DNA of 64,000 nt from Acorus gramineus. Lineage: Eukaryota; Streptophyta; Magnoliopsida; Acorales; Acoraceae. Under the pieces are notes generated by a model that was not told the origin of the DNA, made no database searches, and was given only the letters and a program-made list of their open reading frames with translations. Shown in pieces: positions 1 through 9,619 of this stretch (the stretch's first letter is position 1; every line of letters starts with the position of its first letter). The stretch is from assembly GCA_030737835.1 (NCBI GenBank), contig JAUJYN010000018.1, positions 1,116,001-1,180,000 on the forward strand, in the 5' to 3' direction. The position numbers were made by a program, and so were the translations under genes.

Positions 1-369
1 GTGGAGCTGGAGCTTTCTAGTGGCGTGGTCTTATGGGAGTGGAGCGTTCTTCCGGCAGGTGGCGAGTGCGAGGCTGTCAGCAGTCCTAGAGTCATTGTAT
101 ATATTGTAAATCGTGCATGTGGCACAGGTTGTATTTTCTTTGGTCTAGACTTGGCTCTCACAGGACAGTGATTGTGTATTCGAGTCTGTAATAATGTTTT
201 TGGTTTACAGACATTGTTTATGTATTATGTTTCCGCTTTTCAGTTAGTTATCATTATCCTTGCTTTGCCACCTTGTATGTTGTTGTTGGAGTGTTTATTG
301 ACCTCAGGTATTGATAGCTGATATTTTATTATTGCCACGTCCCGGGGACGGCTGCCCTGGGGCGTGACA
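1..369 (+). mobile_element. Family B LTR, 3' end fragment
   Basis: Last 369 bp of a B LTR, cut by the window edge. It carries the B block that begins near GTGGAGCTGGAGC and ends in GGGGCGTGACA at 369, matching the B LTR ends at 9568, 12344 and 21644. No primer binding site follows, so it is either a solo LTR or the 3' LTR of an element lying to the left. The next five bases are ACCAC; their partner would be outside the window. Confidence 0.85.
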
Positions 370-516
370 ACCACTCCTCCAAGCCATAACCTTCTCCACT
401 CTTCAACTCCATAACCCCCACTATTAATCACCCCACTATCTACCCCCTCATCTCTATAGACTTGTAACTCTCCCTTTTGGGATTTCTCCATGCACCCTAC
501 AAATAGAGGGGTTTCT
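370..516. other. Short pre-insertion flank between two LTRs
   Basis: 147 bp of pyrimidine-rich DNA with no ORF of note. It ends in TTTCT (512-516), and TTTCT also follows the B LTR end at 21644, so this flank was probably continuous with 21650 onward before the large B element inserted. A TATA-like CTACAAATAGAGGGG near 498-512 resembles the promoter at 23294, so this may be LTR promoter DNA of an older element. Confidence 0.5.
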
Positions 517-660
517 TGTTATGCCTGTTTCATTTGGAGCGCTCTCTTTGAAAATTTGGGTACATAATTTTTTTTCTTGAAGTTATGTATTTTCAATTTG
601 GTATTTGGATTTGATTTTGTTAAAATCCAAGATGATGAGGTTTAAATATGAGATTTTTTT

Positions 661-1599
661 CCTGCCCTGCCTGCCTGCGCGCCCAGCCTACCCGAGCCAA
701 CCTACCACCCTGCCCGAGCCACTCCACCACCTCTCTCCGGCCACCAATGGCCTCCAACAGCCACCAACAGCCACCAGCACTCAAAACCACCCTCCTAACA
801 TGCATCTAAGCAAGAAAAGGAAGGAAAAAGAGCTTACCCAAGGAAGGAAAGGAAGGAAGGGAAGTTCGGTTGCTCTCCGCGCATCGAAACACCTCCACCA
901 AGGCCACCACCACCAAGGTCTCCCTCAGCCCTAAAAACAGATGAAATCAGAGGAGAAAAGAGGCGTGAGAAGGGGTCACGCATGTGGGAACTCGAATCCG
1001 AGACCACCGGAAGGTAGATCGGGAGCTCACCTATCTTTTCTCTTCTTAGGGTTTTTGGTTTCAACCTCAAGAACTAGGTCAAAAGAAGGTTTTAAAGAGA
1101 GGGAGAGAGAGAAAATCAATCGGGGAAGATGATGAATAGTGGGGGAAGATATTTTAGCTTCACTTATATATAATCCCCACACTTAGATTAGGCTAAGCTA
1201 GGTTAATTAGGGTTTAAGCTAGCATTAGGGAGGCTTAAGTGTGGTTTGACCCTAGTCAACCCAACCACACTAAAATCCAAACATATTTGACCAAGTCATG
1301 GGGCCCACTTTGACCAAGTCAAGTCTCCCAATGACTTCTCGCTCGGTCAAAACCCGGATACGCTTCGGAACTACAAAATTCTGAAACGTTACCGGAATTC
1401 AATGAAACTTTCATGAGTGGCTTGGAATGTCACCAGGACACATAATATGCAAGTAGATTTTCAATCGGAGTCCTCAAACTCAGGACGATAGCTAACAGCC
1501 CGAAATTTTAGCGGTTCCGATCGAAAAATGAAAAAACTCAAAAACTGCCAGAATGTCCCAAATGGTTACCAGAAGATTAAAAGTGACACATATGTAACA
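661..1599 (-). mobile_element. Family A LTR fragment (5' part only)
   Basis: Reverse-oriented A LTR running from the GC-rich module to the LTR start, whose complement ends in AGTGACACATATGTAACA at 1599. It holds a TATA-like box (about 1164-1173 on the reverse strand) and a splice-donor consensus (complement of CTTACC near 833-838). The downstream two thirds of the LTR is missing. After 1599 the B LTR resumes at ATAAATATCTCC. The left junction at about 660 has no target duplication. Confidence 0.7.
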
Positions 1600-3795
1600 A
1601 TAAATATCTCCTCTCTCTCTCTTCCCCTCTCACCCCCACGTTGACTGCATTTCTTGTCTGTCTTTCTCTCTTGCAAAGCCCCCCCATGTGTTTGATTAAA
1701 GTCCTCAAAGAGAAGAGATGGTGGAGGAGGAGGTGCAAGTGAATCTTGGTGTAGGTTTTGTTGTTGTTGTTTGTTCCCCTCTCTCTCAAGCACCCTTTAC
1801 ATGGATCTTCTGTCACGCCCCAGGGCGGCCGTCCTCGGGACGCGGCAAGTGTATATATGATATCAGCAGTCTATACAGGAGGTCAATAATATACTCTAAA
1901 CAACACCAAAAATGACAACACAGACAAAAGCAAGGCTGACATGATATATATACACAAATAGCGGAAGCTAAAAGTGTTATATATGTGTCACTTTTAACCT
2001 TCTGGTCACCGTTGGGACATTATGGCAGTTTTTCGGGTTTTTTTCGTTTTTCGATCGGAACCGCTAAAATCTTAGGCTGTTAGCTATCCTCCTGAGTTTG
2101 AGGACTCCGATTGAAAATCTAACTGCATATTATGTGTCCTGGTGACATTCCAAGCCACTCGCGAAAGTTTCATCGAATTCCGGTAACGTCTCAGAATTTC
2201 ACAGTTCCGGGGCGTATCCGGGTTTTGACCGAGCGAGAAGTCATTGGGAGAGTTGACTTGGTCAAAGTAGGCCCATGACTTGGTCAACCCCTTTTGTTTT
2301 TTTGTGTGGTTGAGTTGACCCAAGTCAAATCTCACTTAATCCTCTCTAATGCTAGCTTAAACCCTAATTAACCTAGCTTATCCTAATCTAAGTGGGGATT
2401 AACTTATTTAAGTGAGCAAGATCTTTTCTCCCCCACTATTCATCATCTTCCCCACTTGATTTTCTCTCTCCCCCTCTCTCTTTTTCTTGATTTTGACCTA
2501 GCTAGAGGGGTTAAAATCAAAAGCACAAAGAAGAGAAAGGTTAGAACTCATCCCGATCTATCCACCAGTGGTCTCGGATTCGAGTTCCGGTGTGTATTGC
2601 CCCCTCTCTCACCCTCTTTTCTCCTCAGATTTCAGCTGGTTTTGGGGCTGAGGGAGGTCTTGGTGTTGGTGGCCTTTGGGGAAGTGTTTCGGTGCGCGGA
2701 GAGCAACCGATCTTCCCCTTCCTTCCTCTCCTTCTTTGGGTAAGCCTTCTTTCTTTCCTCTCTTGTTTAGATGCTTGTTAGGAGGATGTTTTTGAGTTGG
2801 GGTGGTTGTGGGTGGCGGAGGGTGGCCATTGGTGGCCGGTGAGAAGTGGTAGAGTGGCTCGGGCAGGGTGGTGGGCTGTCCTGGGTGGTCTGGTAGGCAG
2901 GCAGGCAGTGCTCGGGCAGGCAGGCAGCGCACAGGCAGGCAGTGCTCGGGCAGGCAGGCAGCGCGCAGCAGGCAGTGCGTCGGTGGGCTGGCAGGCGCGC
3001 TGGGGGCGTGCTGGCAGGAACGCTGGGGGTGTGTGCTGTCGGGCGTGCGAGCGAGCGGGTGCTGGGCGCTGGGCGTGTGCTGTTGGGCATGCGAGCGAGC
3101 GGGTGCTGGGCGCTGGGCGTGTGCTGTCGGCCGTGCGAGCGAGCGGGTGCTGGGCGCTGGGCGTGTCCTGTCGGGCGTGCGAGCGAGCGGATGCTAGGCG
3201 CGTGGTGAGCAGGTGGTGTGCGGGTGCTGCGCAGGGCGAGCAGTCGGTGTGAGCGGGCAGGTGTGCGGGCAAGTGTGTGGGCGCTGCGCTGGGGCGCAGT
3301 GCGGGCGGGTGCGCGTGCGGGGCGCTGCGCTGGGGCGCAGTGCTGGCAGGTGCGCGTGCGGGGCGCTATGCTGGGGCGCAGTGCGCTCGGGTGCACCTGA
3401 GGCTGGTGCGAGCGGGTGATGCGAGCTGGTGGTGCGCGCGGGGTGCGCGCTGGTGAGGCGATGGGGCGCAGGGCGTGCGGGTGTGCGCGCGGGTTGCTGC
3501 GCTGGGGCGCAGTGGGCGCGCGGTGCACCCGGGAGGCTTGGTAGAGTGTCCGGGCGTGCGGGCTGGGCTCGACAGTGCGCTGGGCGTGCGGGCCGGGGCT
3601 CGGCTGCGCGCCTAGGGCGGGTGGCCGTGCGGGCGGCTGCCGCACGGCTGCCCAAGGGGTTCGAGAGTGAGTCGGAGTGCTCGGGCTCGCGTGCGTACAG
3701 GCCATATGTACGCTTGTCCGAGTGTTGTGTATTTTAATGTATTTTTGGATTTATTTGTGTATTTTACTAACCAAGTTGGTTACCCTATTTTGCAG

Positions 3796-3831
3796 ATCTT
3801 GACGGACTGTCACGCGACGACCCAGTCTTTG
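3796..3831 (+). other. 36-nt micro-exon-like block in A LTR
   Basis: Preceded by a pyrimidine-rich acceptor ending TTTTGCAG and followed by donor GTGAGTGGG. The block begins ATCTTGACGG. The same length and flanks recur in other A copies although the adjacent introns vary from about 520 to 1,060 bp. Splicing is inferred, not shown. Confidence 0.45.
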
Positions 3832-4638
3832 GTGAGTGGGACGATCCAACCCAGTAGGGAGGCGGTATATGCACTTGGGCGTGTACCGTCCTCCCCTGGG
3901 GCATCATGGATTTATATTAACTTGTTGTAATGTGTAATCCATGCGAGCATGATAAAGATGTAGTATGCATGCTACCCTAGACTTTGTATGTTGGGGACTT
4001 GCACCCTTAGGGCATGTGTAAGAGCCATGCATCCTGTCACCTGTTCTCATGATTAGGAAGCCTCGACCTGTGCATGTGTCCTATTAGTTTAACTTATTAA
4101 TTTTAAATGCAAACTTTAGTATGCTAGCATGTCTTATATAATATTATAGGGAGGGGCCTTGCGAGGTCAACATTGAAACCCGGGCTAGGGTACTCCGTGT
4201 TCCTTGTTTGGTTGTCGGGATGTCCTATATCGGGACCTCATGCTGCCCTCCCAAGGCTTCTTGTCCCAATAATATTATAACTCTTGTTAATAATTATAAT
4301 TATAACTCTTGTCAATGATTATTGTTATATATGTTCCCCGCATCCTGGTTATGCGCCCTAGAGGGAATTCTGAAGAATTCATGGCATTAGAGTTGTTTTA
4401 ATGTGTTGTCTGCGGATCCGAGTGGATCATATGCGATGGATAGGCTGTTCTGTTCCCTTCGTTGGATCCGTGTAGAGACTACCCCGGTGTTGGAAAGGCT
4501 GTCCCGTGCAGGGGCTCCCATCAGTAGGCACCTCCTGATTTGGGACGGACTGTGCTGAATGTGGGGGTGGCCAAACAGCCTACGGAGTGGGGAGAGACTA
4601 TCGGTGGACCAAGGGTGACCATCAGCCTAGTCAGTCCC

Positions 4639-4885
4639 AATATCCTATGTCACCCTATTGAGGGGTGAGGGTGAGGGTGCGGTGGGTCGTCGATGTAGCG
4701 ACCCACTGGATTGCAAGTCCCAATATCCTATGTCACCTATTGAGGGGTGAGGCTGAGGGTGTAGTGGGTTGGCGATAGCGACCTACTGGTTATGTGTTGT
4801 AAGTCCCAATATCCTATGTCACCATATTGAGGGGTGAGGGTGAGGGTGTGGTGGGTCGGCGATAGCGACCCACTGGATTGTATAG
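4639..4885 (+). repeat. Tandem 80-85 bp repeat, three copies, G-rich
   Basis: Three consecutive units, each starting near AGTCCCAATATCCTATGTCA, each with GGGGTGAGG-type runs and then GTGGGTCG...CGACCCAC, which can form a stem (clear at 4851-4873: 8-bp arms, 7-nt loop). Other A LTRs carry one to three units at the same place. Confidence 0.85.
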
Positions 4886-6463
4886 TTGTTGCCAAGTTGT
4901 GGTTAATAATATCTGGTTGTGGTTAATATAAGCTGTGATGCATGGGTTGTGCTACTCACTGAGCGTGTGGCTCACCCCTCGCATAATATTTTTCTCCAGT
5001 GCTATCTGAGTCGGATCTAGAGGAGGAGCTCCCCGAGGGACTTCATCGGTAGAGGAGTAGCGCCACGTCCCGCGAGTATCAGAGGCTATCAGCATCCCTT
5101 TTGATTGTATGTGTTATATTCCGTGCTTGGGCACGCGTTTGTATATTGTTTGGATGTCTTTGTATATATTGGCTCTCACAGGACATTTGATTATGTATCG
5201 AGTCTGTAGTATGTTTTTTGATTAGAGACTCAATCTTTTAGCTTCCGCTATTTGTGTATATATTATGTCAGCCCTGCTTTTATCTGTGTTGTCATTTTAG
5301 CTGTTGTGTGAGTATGTTATTGAACTCCTGTTTGGACTGATTTCCTGTATACACTTGCCGCGTCCCGGGGATGCCTGGGGCGTGACAAAAAGACTGAGTC
5401 TGTAAATCAAAACATATTACAGACTCGATACATAATCAACTGTCCTGTGAGAGCCAATATATACAATGACATCCAAATATTATACAAACGTGTGCCCAAG
5501 CACAGAATACAATACATACAATAAAAAAGGGATGTTGATAGCCTCTAACACTCGCGGAATCTGGCGCTGCTCCGCTACTGCTGAAGTCCCTCGGGGAGCT
5601 CCTCCTACTGATCCGACTCAGATAACACTGGAGAAAAATTATGCGAGGGGTGAGCCACACGCTCAGTGAATAGCACAACCCATGCATCACAATTCATATT
5701 AACCACAAAATTATTAAAAGCCTCAAAGTGGCAGGAACTACACAATCCAGTGGGTCGCAACATCGCCGACCCACCACACCCTCACCCTCACCCTCCAATA
5801 GGTGACATGGTCTATTGGGACTGACTAGGCTGTTAATCACCCTTAATCCACCCGATAGTCTCTCCTCCACTCCGTAGCCCGCCTGGTCTACTCCCACAAT
5901 TCAGCACAGTCCGAAACCAAATCAGGAGGTACCTACTGATGGGAGCCCTCTGTCAGGACGGCCTGTCTAACACTGGGGCAGTCTCTATACGGATTTAATG
6001 AAGGGAAAAGAACAGCCTATCCACACATATACGATCCACTCGGATCCGTCGGCAACATCTTCCTAACATTTCTAATGTCATGAATTCTTCAAAATTCCTC
6101 TAGGGCGCATAACTACAATGCGGGGAAGCCTGTATTATAACCTCATGGTTATAATATTCACTAAGCATGCTCATTACCAATAACTCACATTTGATTTAAA
6201 ATAAATTAAACTAAATGGGAACATGCACAGGTCGGGCTTCCTACCATGAAAATATGGTATCAGGATGCATGGCTCTTACACATATCCTAAGGGTGCAAGT
6301 CCCTAACATATAAGGTCTAGGGTGGCATGCATACTACATAACAATCATGCCTGCATAGATTACATATTATACAAGTTAATATTAAACCATGGTGCCCCAG
6401 GGGAGGACGATACACGCCTAAGAGCATATACGCCTCCCAACTGGGTTGGATTGTCCCACTCAC

Positions 6464-6499
6464 CAATACCCGGGTCATCGCGTGACCGTCCGTTAAGAT
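6464..6499 (-). other. 36-nt micro-exon-like block in A LTR
   Basis: On the reverse strand it is preceded by CTTGCAG and followed by GTGAGTGGG. Length is identical to 3796-3831, 25739-25774, 30020-30055, 55818-55853 and 61515-61550. Confidence 0.45.
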
Positions 6500-7370
6500 C
6501 TGCAAGACAGGGCATTCAACATGGTGAGTAAAATACACAAATACGTACAAAAATACACTAAAAATACCCAACACTCAGACAAGCGTACATACGGCCCGTA
6601 CGCACGCTTGCCCGAGTGCCCCGACTCACTCCCGCACCCCCGGGCAGCCATGCGCACGGCCACCCGCACGCGCACGCACGGGTGCGCACGCACGCACGCA
6701 TGCACGCCTGAGCCCCGAGCGCACTGTCGCGCCCCAGCCCGCGCTCCCAGACGCGCTGCCGCGTCTCTGCCTGCACGGCCAGACCTGCTGCACGCCGCGT
6801 GCACGCTAGCGCGTGCCCATGCACACCGCGCGTCCAGCCCCGGGTGCACCCGTGCGCACTGCGCCCCAGCGCAGCACCTCGCGCGCACACCCGCACGCAC
6901 TGCGCCCCAGCGCAGCACCCCGCGCGCACGCCTGCTCGCCTCCCCGCGCAAACCGCACGCAACGCGCCACTGCGCAGCGCTCCGCACGCACGCTGTGCAC
7001 TGCGCCCGCGTGCGTGCGCGTGCTGGGGCGTGCGTGGTGTGCTGCGCGAGGGGCGCAGTGCGCGCGGGGGCGTGCTGGGCTGGACGTGCGGTGCACGCGG
7101 GCACCCGCGAGCGTGCGAGGGCGTGCGGCAGCGCTTCGATGGTGCTGGGGTGCGTGCGTGCGTGCGCATTCGTGCATGCGCGTGCAGGGGGCCATGCGTG
7201 TGGCTGCTCAAGTGTCCGGGTAGGTGTCGGGGCACTCGGACTCGGGTGCGTACGTCCGTGCTCGCATGCGTGCGAGCCCGTATGCATGCTTGTCCAAGTA
7301 TGGGGTATTTCTAATAATTCTATGTGTAAATTGTGTTGTTTCTCACCAGTTGGATGCCCCTACCTTGCAG

Positions 7371-7409
7371 ATCTCGTCGGATGGGATGCGCGAGGTCCCG
7401 GGTCGTAAG
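7371..7409 (+). other. 39-nt micro-exon-like block in B LTR
   Basis: Flanked by CTACCTTGCAG and GTGAGTGGTTT. It begins ATCTCG and ends GTAAG. It is the B equivalent of the 36-nt block in A LTRs; a second B copy lies at 16492-16530 and a reverse copy near 45153-45191, all 39 nt. Confidence 0.45.
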
Positions 7410-8153
7410 GTGAGTGGTTTGATTCCAATCCCCCCCCCCTCTCTAGGGATGCGCTCGACCCGCGTAGACGCGCGTCGCGCATCGATGGGGCCCCCTAACT
7501 AATATGTAGATATTTTGCATGCTAGGGATATACATCCATGTATCGTGTATAGAGGCCGTACATGCCTGGACACCATGTCCTGTACTTAAAAGCCTTGATC
7601 TATGCATGATTAATATGATGTATCCATGCCACCTTAGACTTTGTATGCTAGGGATATGCACCCTTATATCATGTATAGCAGCCTATGCATGTTTAGGCAC
7701 GTTGTCCCTTGATTTGAAAACCCCGACCTATGCATGTTCCCATTTAGTTTAATTTATTTAAATCAAATGTGATTATAGTGTTGTAAGAATGCATTAGAGA
7801 ATGCTATAACCTTGTTGTTATAATATATGTCACCCCGCATCTTAGTTATGCGCCCTGGAGGAATTCTTGAGAATTCATGACATTAGAAATGTTAGGAAGC
7901 GTTGTCGACGGATCCAAGAGGATCATATCTGTGTGGGTAGGCTGTCTTCTCCTTTTGGTGGGATCCGATTTAGGTACTCCCCGGCGATGGCTGACCTGAC
8001 AGAGGGCTTCCGTCCGGTACCTCCGATGTGTTTGGACAGTACTGGTAGTTGGAGTGGACTAGGTCGAGGCTACGAGGGTGGGAAAGGGCTACCGGTGGAC
8101 CAAGGGTGAATAGCAGTCTAGTCAGTCCCAAAAGGCCCATGTCACCCCCTTGA

Positions 8154-8183
8154 GGGTGAGGGTGAGGGTGAGGGTGGGGTGGG
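8154..8183 (+). promoter_or_regulatory. G-quadruplex-capable tract in B LTR
   Basis: Four or more GGG runs separated by three bases (GGGTGA units), on the LTR sense strand, so it would also be present in transcripts. Equivalent tracts occur in nearly every A and B copy. Folding is predicted from the motif only. Confidence 0.55.
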
Positions 8184-9574
8184 TCGGCGATGTAACGACC
8201 AACTGGATTGTGTAGTTACTCCCGTTTAGGGACTGTGATTATTTTAGGGATTATGTGTGTTGGTTGCTGTTATTCATGTGTGTGACATCTCAATGAGCGA
8301 GTATCGAGAGTGGTTGTTTTCCATTGGGTTTCGCTTTGCGAACATGGGATCGTTCTCCCCTTCGTTTGGATCCGATGTAGGGACTCCCCGGCGTTGGCTA
8401 TACCTGTCAGAGGACTAGGCGGAGGCCACGAGGGTGGGAGAGGCTACCGGTGGACCAAGGGTAAGAGCGGTGAGTTGAGGAGATCGGGTTGTAGATACTA
8501 CCCGAGAGAGGGTTATTGAATGATGTCACGAGCGTGGAATCGTTCTCCCCTTCGTTGGATCCGAGTAGTGACATCCCCGGCGTTAGACAGGCTGTACTGA
8601 CAGAGGGCTCCCATCTGTAGGTACCTCCGATGGTTTGGACAGTGCTGATCGTGGGAGTATACCAGATAAGCTATGGAGCGGGGAGAGGCTACCGATGGAC
8701 CAGGGGTGCAGAGCAGTCTAAGTCTCTCCCAAAGTCCCAAAATGTCTCCTTTCAGGAGCGAGGGTGAGGATGAGGCAAAGACGCGTCGCCTCGTGACCCA
8801 TTCGTTGTTTGACCGTTCCCATAGATGTTGGGTCCGGTCTCGTAATGGATGGTGAAGGACATCGATGGGCGATTATCTAGATGTAGATGATCCAGTAGTG
8901 TTGAGTGGACCAGTAAATCCGGGTCTCTTTGACCGACGGCATGGTCCCTAGACCAGTAAATCCGGGTCTCTTCGACCGACGGTATGGTCTCTCCCCATAC
9001 GTCCCAAAAGACTCCCTTCGGGAGTGAGGGTGGGGGTGAGGTTGGTCGCGCCGCCGCGTGACCCTGTTATCCATTCGGTTTCTACCCATGTTTTCCTTGA
9101 AAGGAAATTGATTATGTGTTGATCTGTAGAATGATGATTGGTTTCCAGCTACTCACTGAGCTTGTAGCTCACCCCTCGCATACTGTTTCTTTTCAGGGGC
9201 AGTGTTGGGCATGGAGCTGGAGCTTCCTGTGGCGGGGTCTTATGGGCGTGGAGCGTTCTGCCGGCGGGTGGCGTGTGCGAGGCTGTCAGCATTCCTAGAG
9301 TCATTTTATGCTTTGTAAATCGTGCATGTGGCACAGGTTGTATTTTCTTTGGACTAGACTTGGCTTCCACGGGACATTGATTGTGTATTCGGGTCTGTAA
9401 TAATGTTTTTGATTTACAGACATTGTTAGATATTATGCTTCCGCTTTTCAGTCAGTTGTCATTATCTTGCTTTGTCGCCTTGTGTATTGTTGTTGGTGTC
9501 CTTATTGACCTCAGGTATTGATAGTTGATATTATTTTGCCACGTCTTGGGGATGCTTGGGGCGTGACAAAAAGT

Positions 9575-9586
9575 TGGTATCAGAGC
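9575..9586 (+). other. Primer binding site (initiator Met tRNA)
   Basis: TGGTATCAGAGC, the usual plant LTR-retrotransposon match to the 3' end of initiator-Met tRNA, six bases after the LTR end at 9568. It fixes the orientation of the B family as (+) here. It is the only such site I see in the window. Only about 33 bp of leader follows before another LTR begins. Confidence 0.9.
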
Positions 9587-9619
9587 CTGGTCCTGTCAGA
9601 GCCTAAGTCTAGTCGTATA

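Larger units (their letters stand above)
1975..5387 (+). mobile_element. Family A solo LTR, 3.4 kb
   Basis: Begins TGTTATATATGTGTC at 1975 and ends GGGGCGTGACA at 5387, flanked by AAAAG on both sides (1970-1974 and 5388-5392). No primer site, coding region or polypurine tract lies between, so it is a solo LTR left by LTR-LTR recombination. It sits in an A LTR of opposite orientation. It carries the putative leader splice series, three copies of the G-rich repeat (about 4639-4885) and the hairpin at 4960-4974. The GC-rich module (about 2880-3660) is unusually long. Confidence 0.9.
1811..7000 (-). mobile_element. Family A LTR (3' part), hosting a solo LTR
   Basis: Starts at TGTCACGCCCC (1811), the complement of the A LTR end. 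Its sequence continues across a nested A(+) LTR (1975-5387) and resumes at 5393, running to the GC-rich module, where at about 7000 it meets B(+) GC-rich sequence in the opposite sense. The A LTR start is absent. A 36-nt micro-exon-like block (6464-6499) keeps its flanking acceptor and donor. The right boundary is uncertain by tens of bases because both sides are low-complexity GC repeats. Confidence 0.7.
517..9568 (+). repeat. 5' LTR of the B element, split by A insertions
   Basis: B sequence is found at 517 to about 660, 1600-1810 and about 7000-9568; the pieces align in order with the 3' LTR at 14999-21644. The gaps hold A-family DNA (about 661-1599 and 1811 to about 7000). About 300 bp of B is missing at the first gap (equivalent to 15140-15450) and about 450 bp at the second, so both interruptions involved deletion. 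The end is exact: GGGGCGTGACA at 9568, followed six bases later by the tRNA primer site. Confidence 0.75.

Noticed and set aside
2767..3705. Long open frames on both strands in GC-rich LTR modules (for example 312 codons on the reverse strand here; also 6521-7408, 15888-16529, 25726-26490, 45253-45875)
   Set aside because: They are low-complexity Arg/Ala/Pro/His/Thr strings produced by GCGC/GTGC repeats, open in several frames at once, not conserved between LTR copies, and have no domain.
8150..8185. Interstitial telomere repeat (GGTGAG/GAGGGT runs)
   Set aside because: The unit GGGTGA is not the plant telomere unit TTTAGGG, and it lies at a fixed place inside every A/B LTR.
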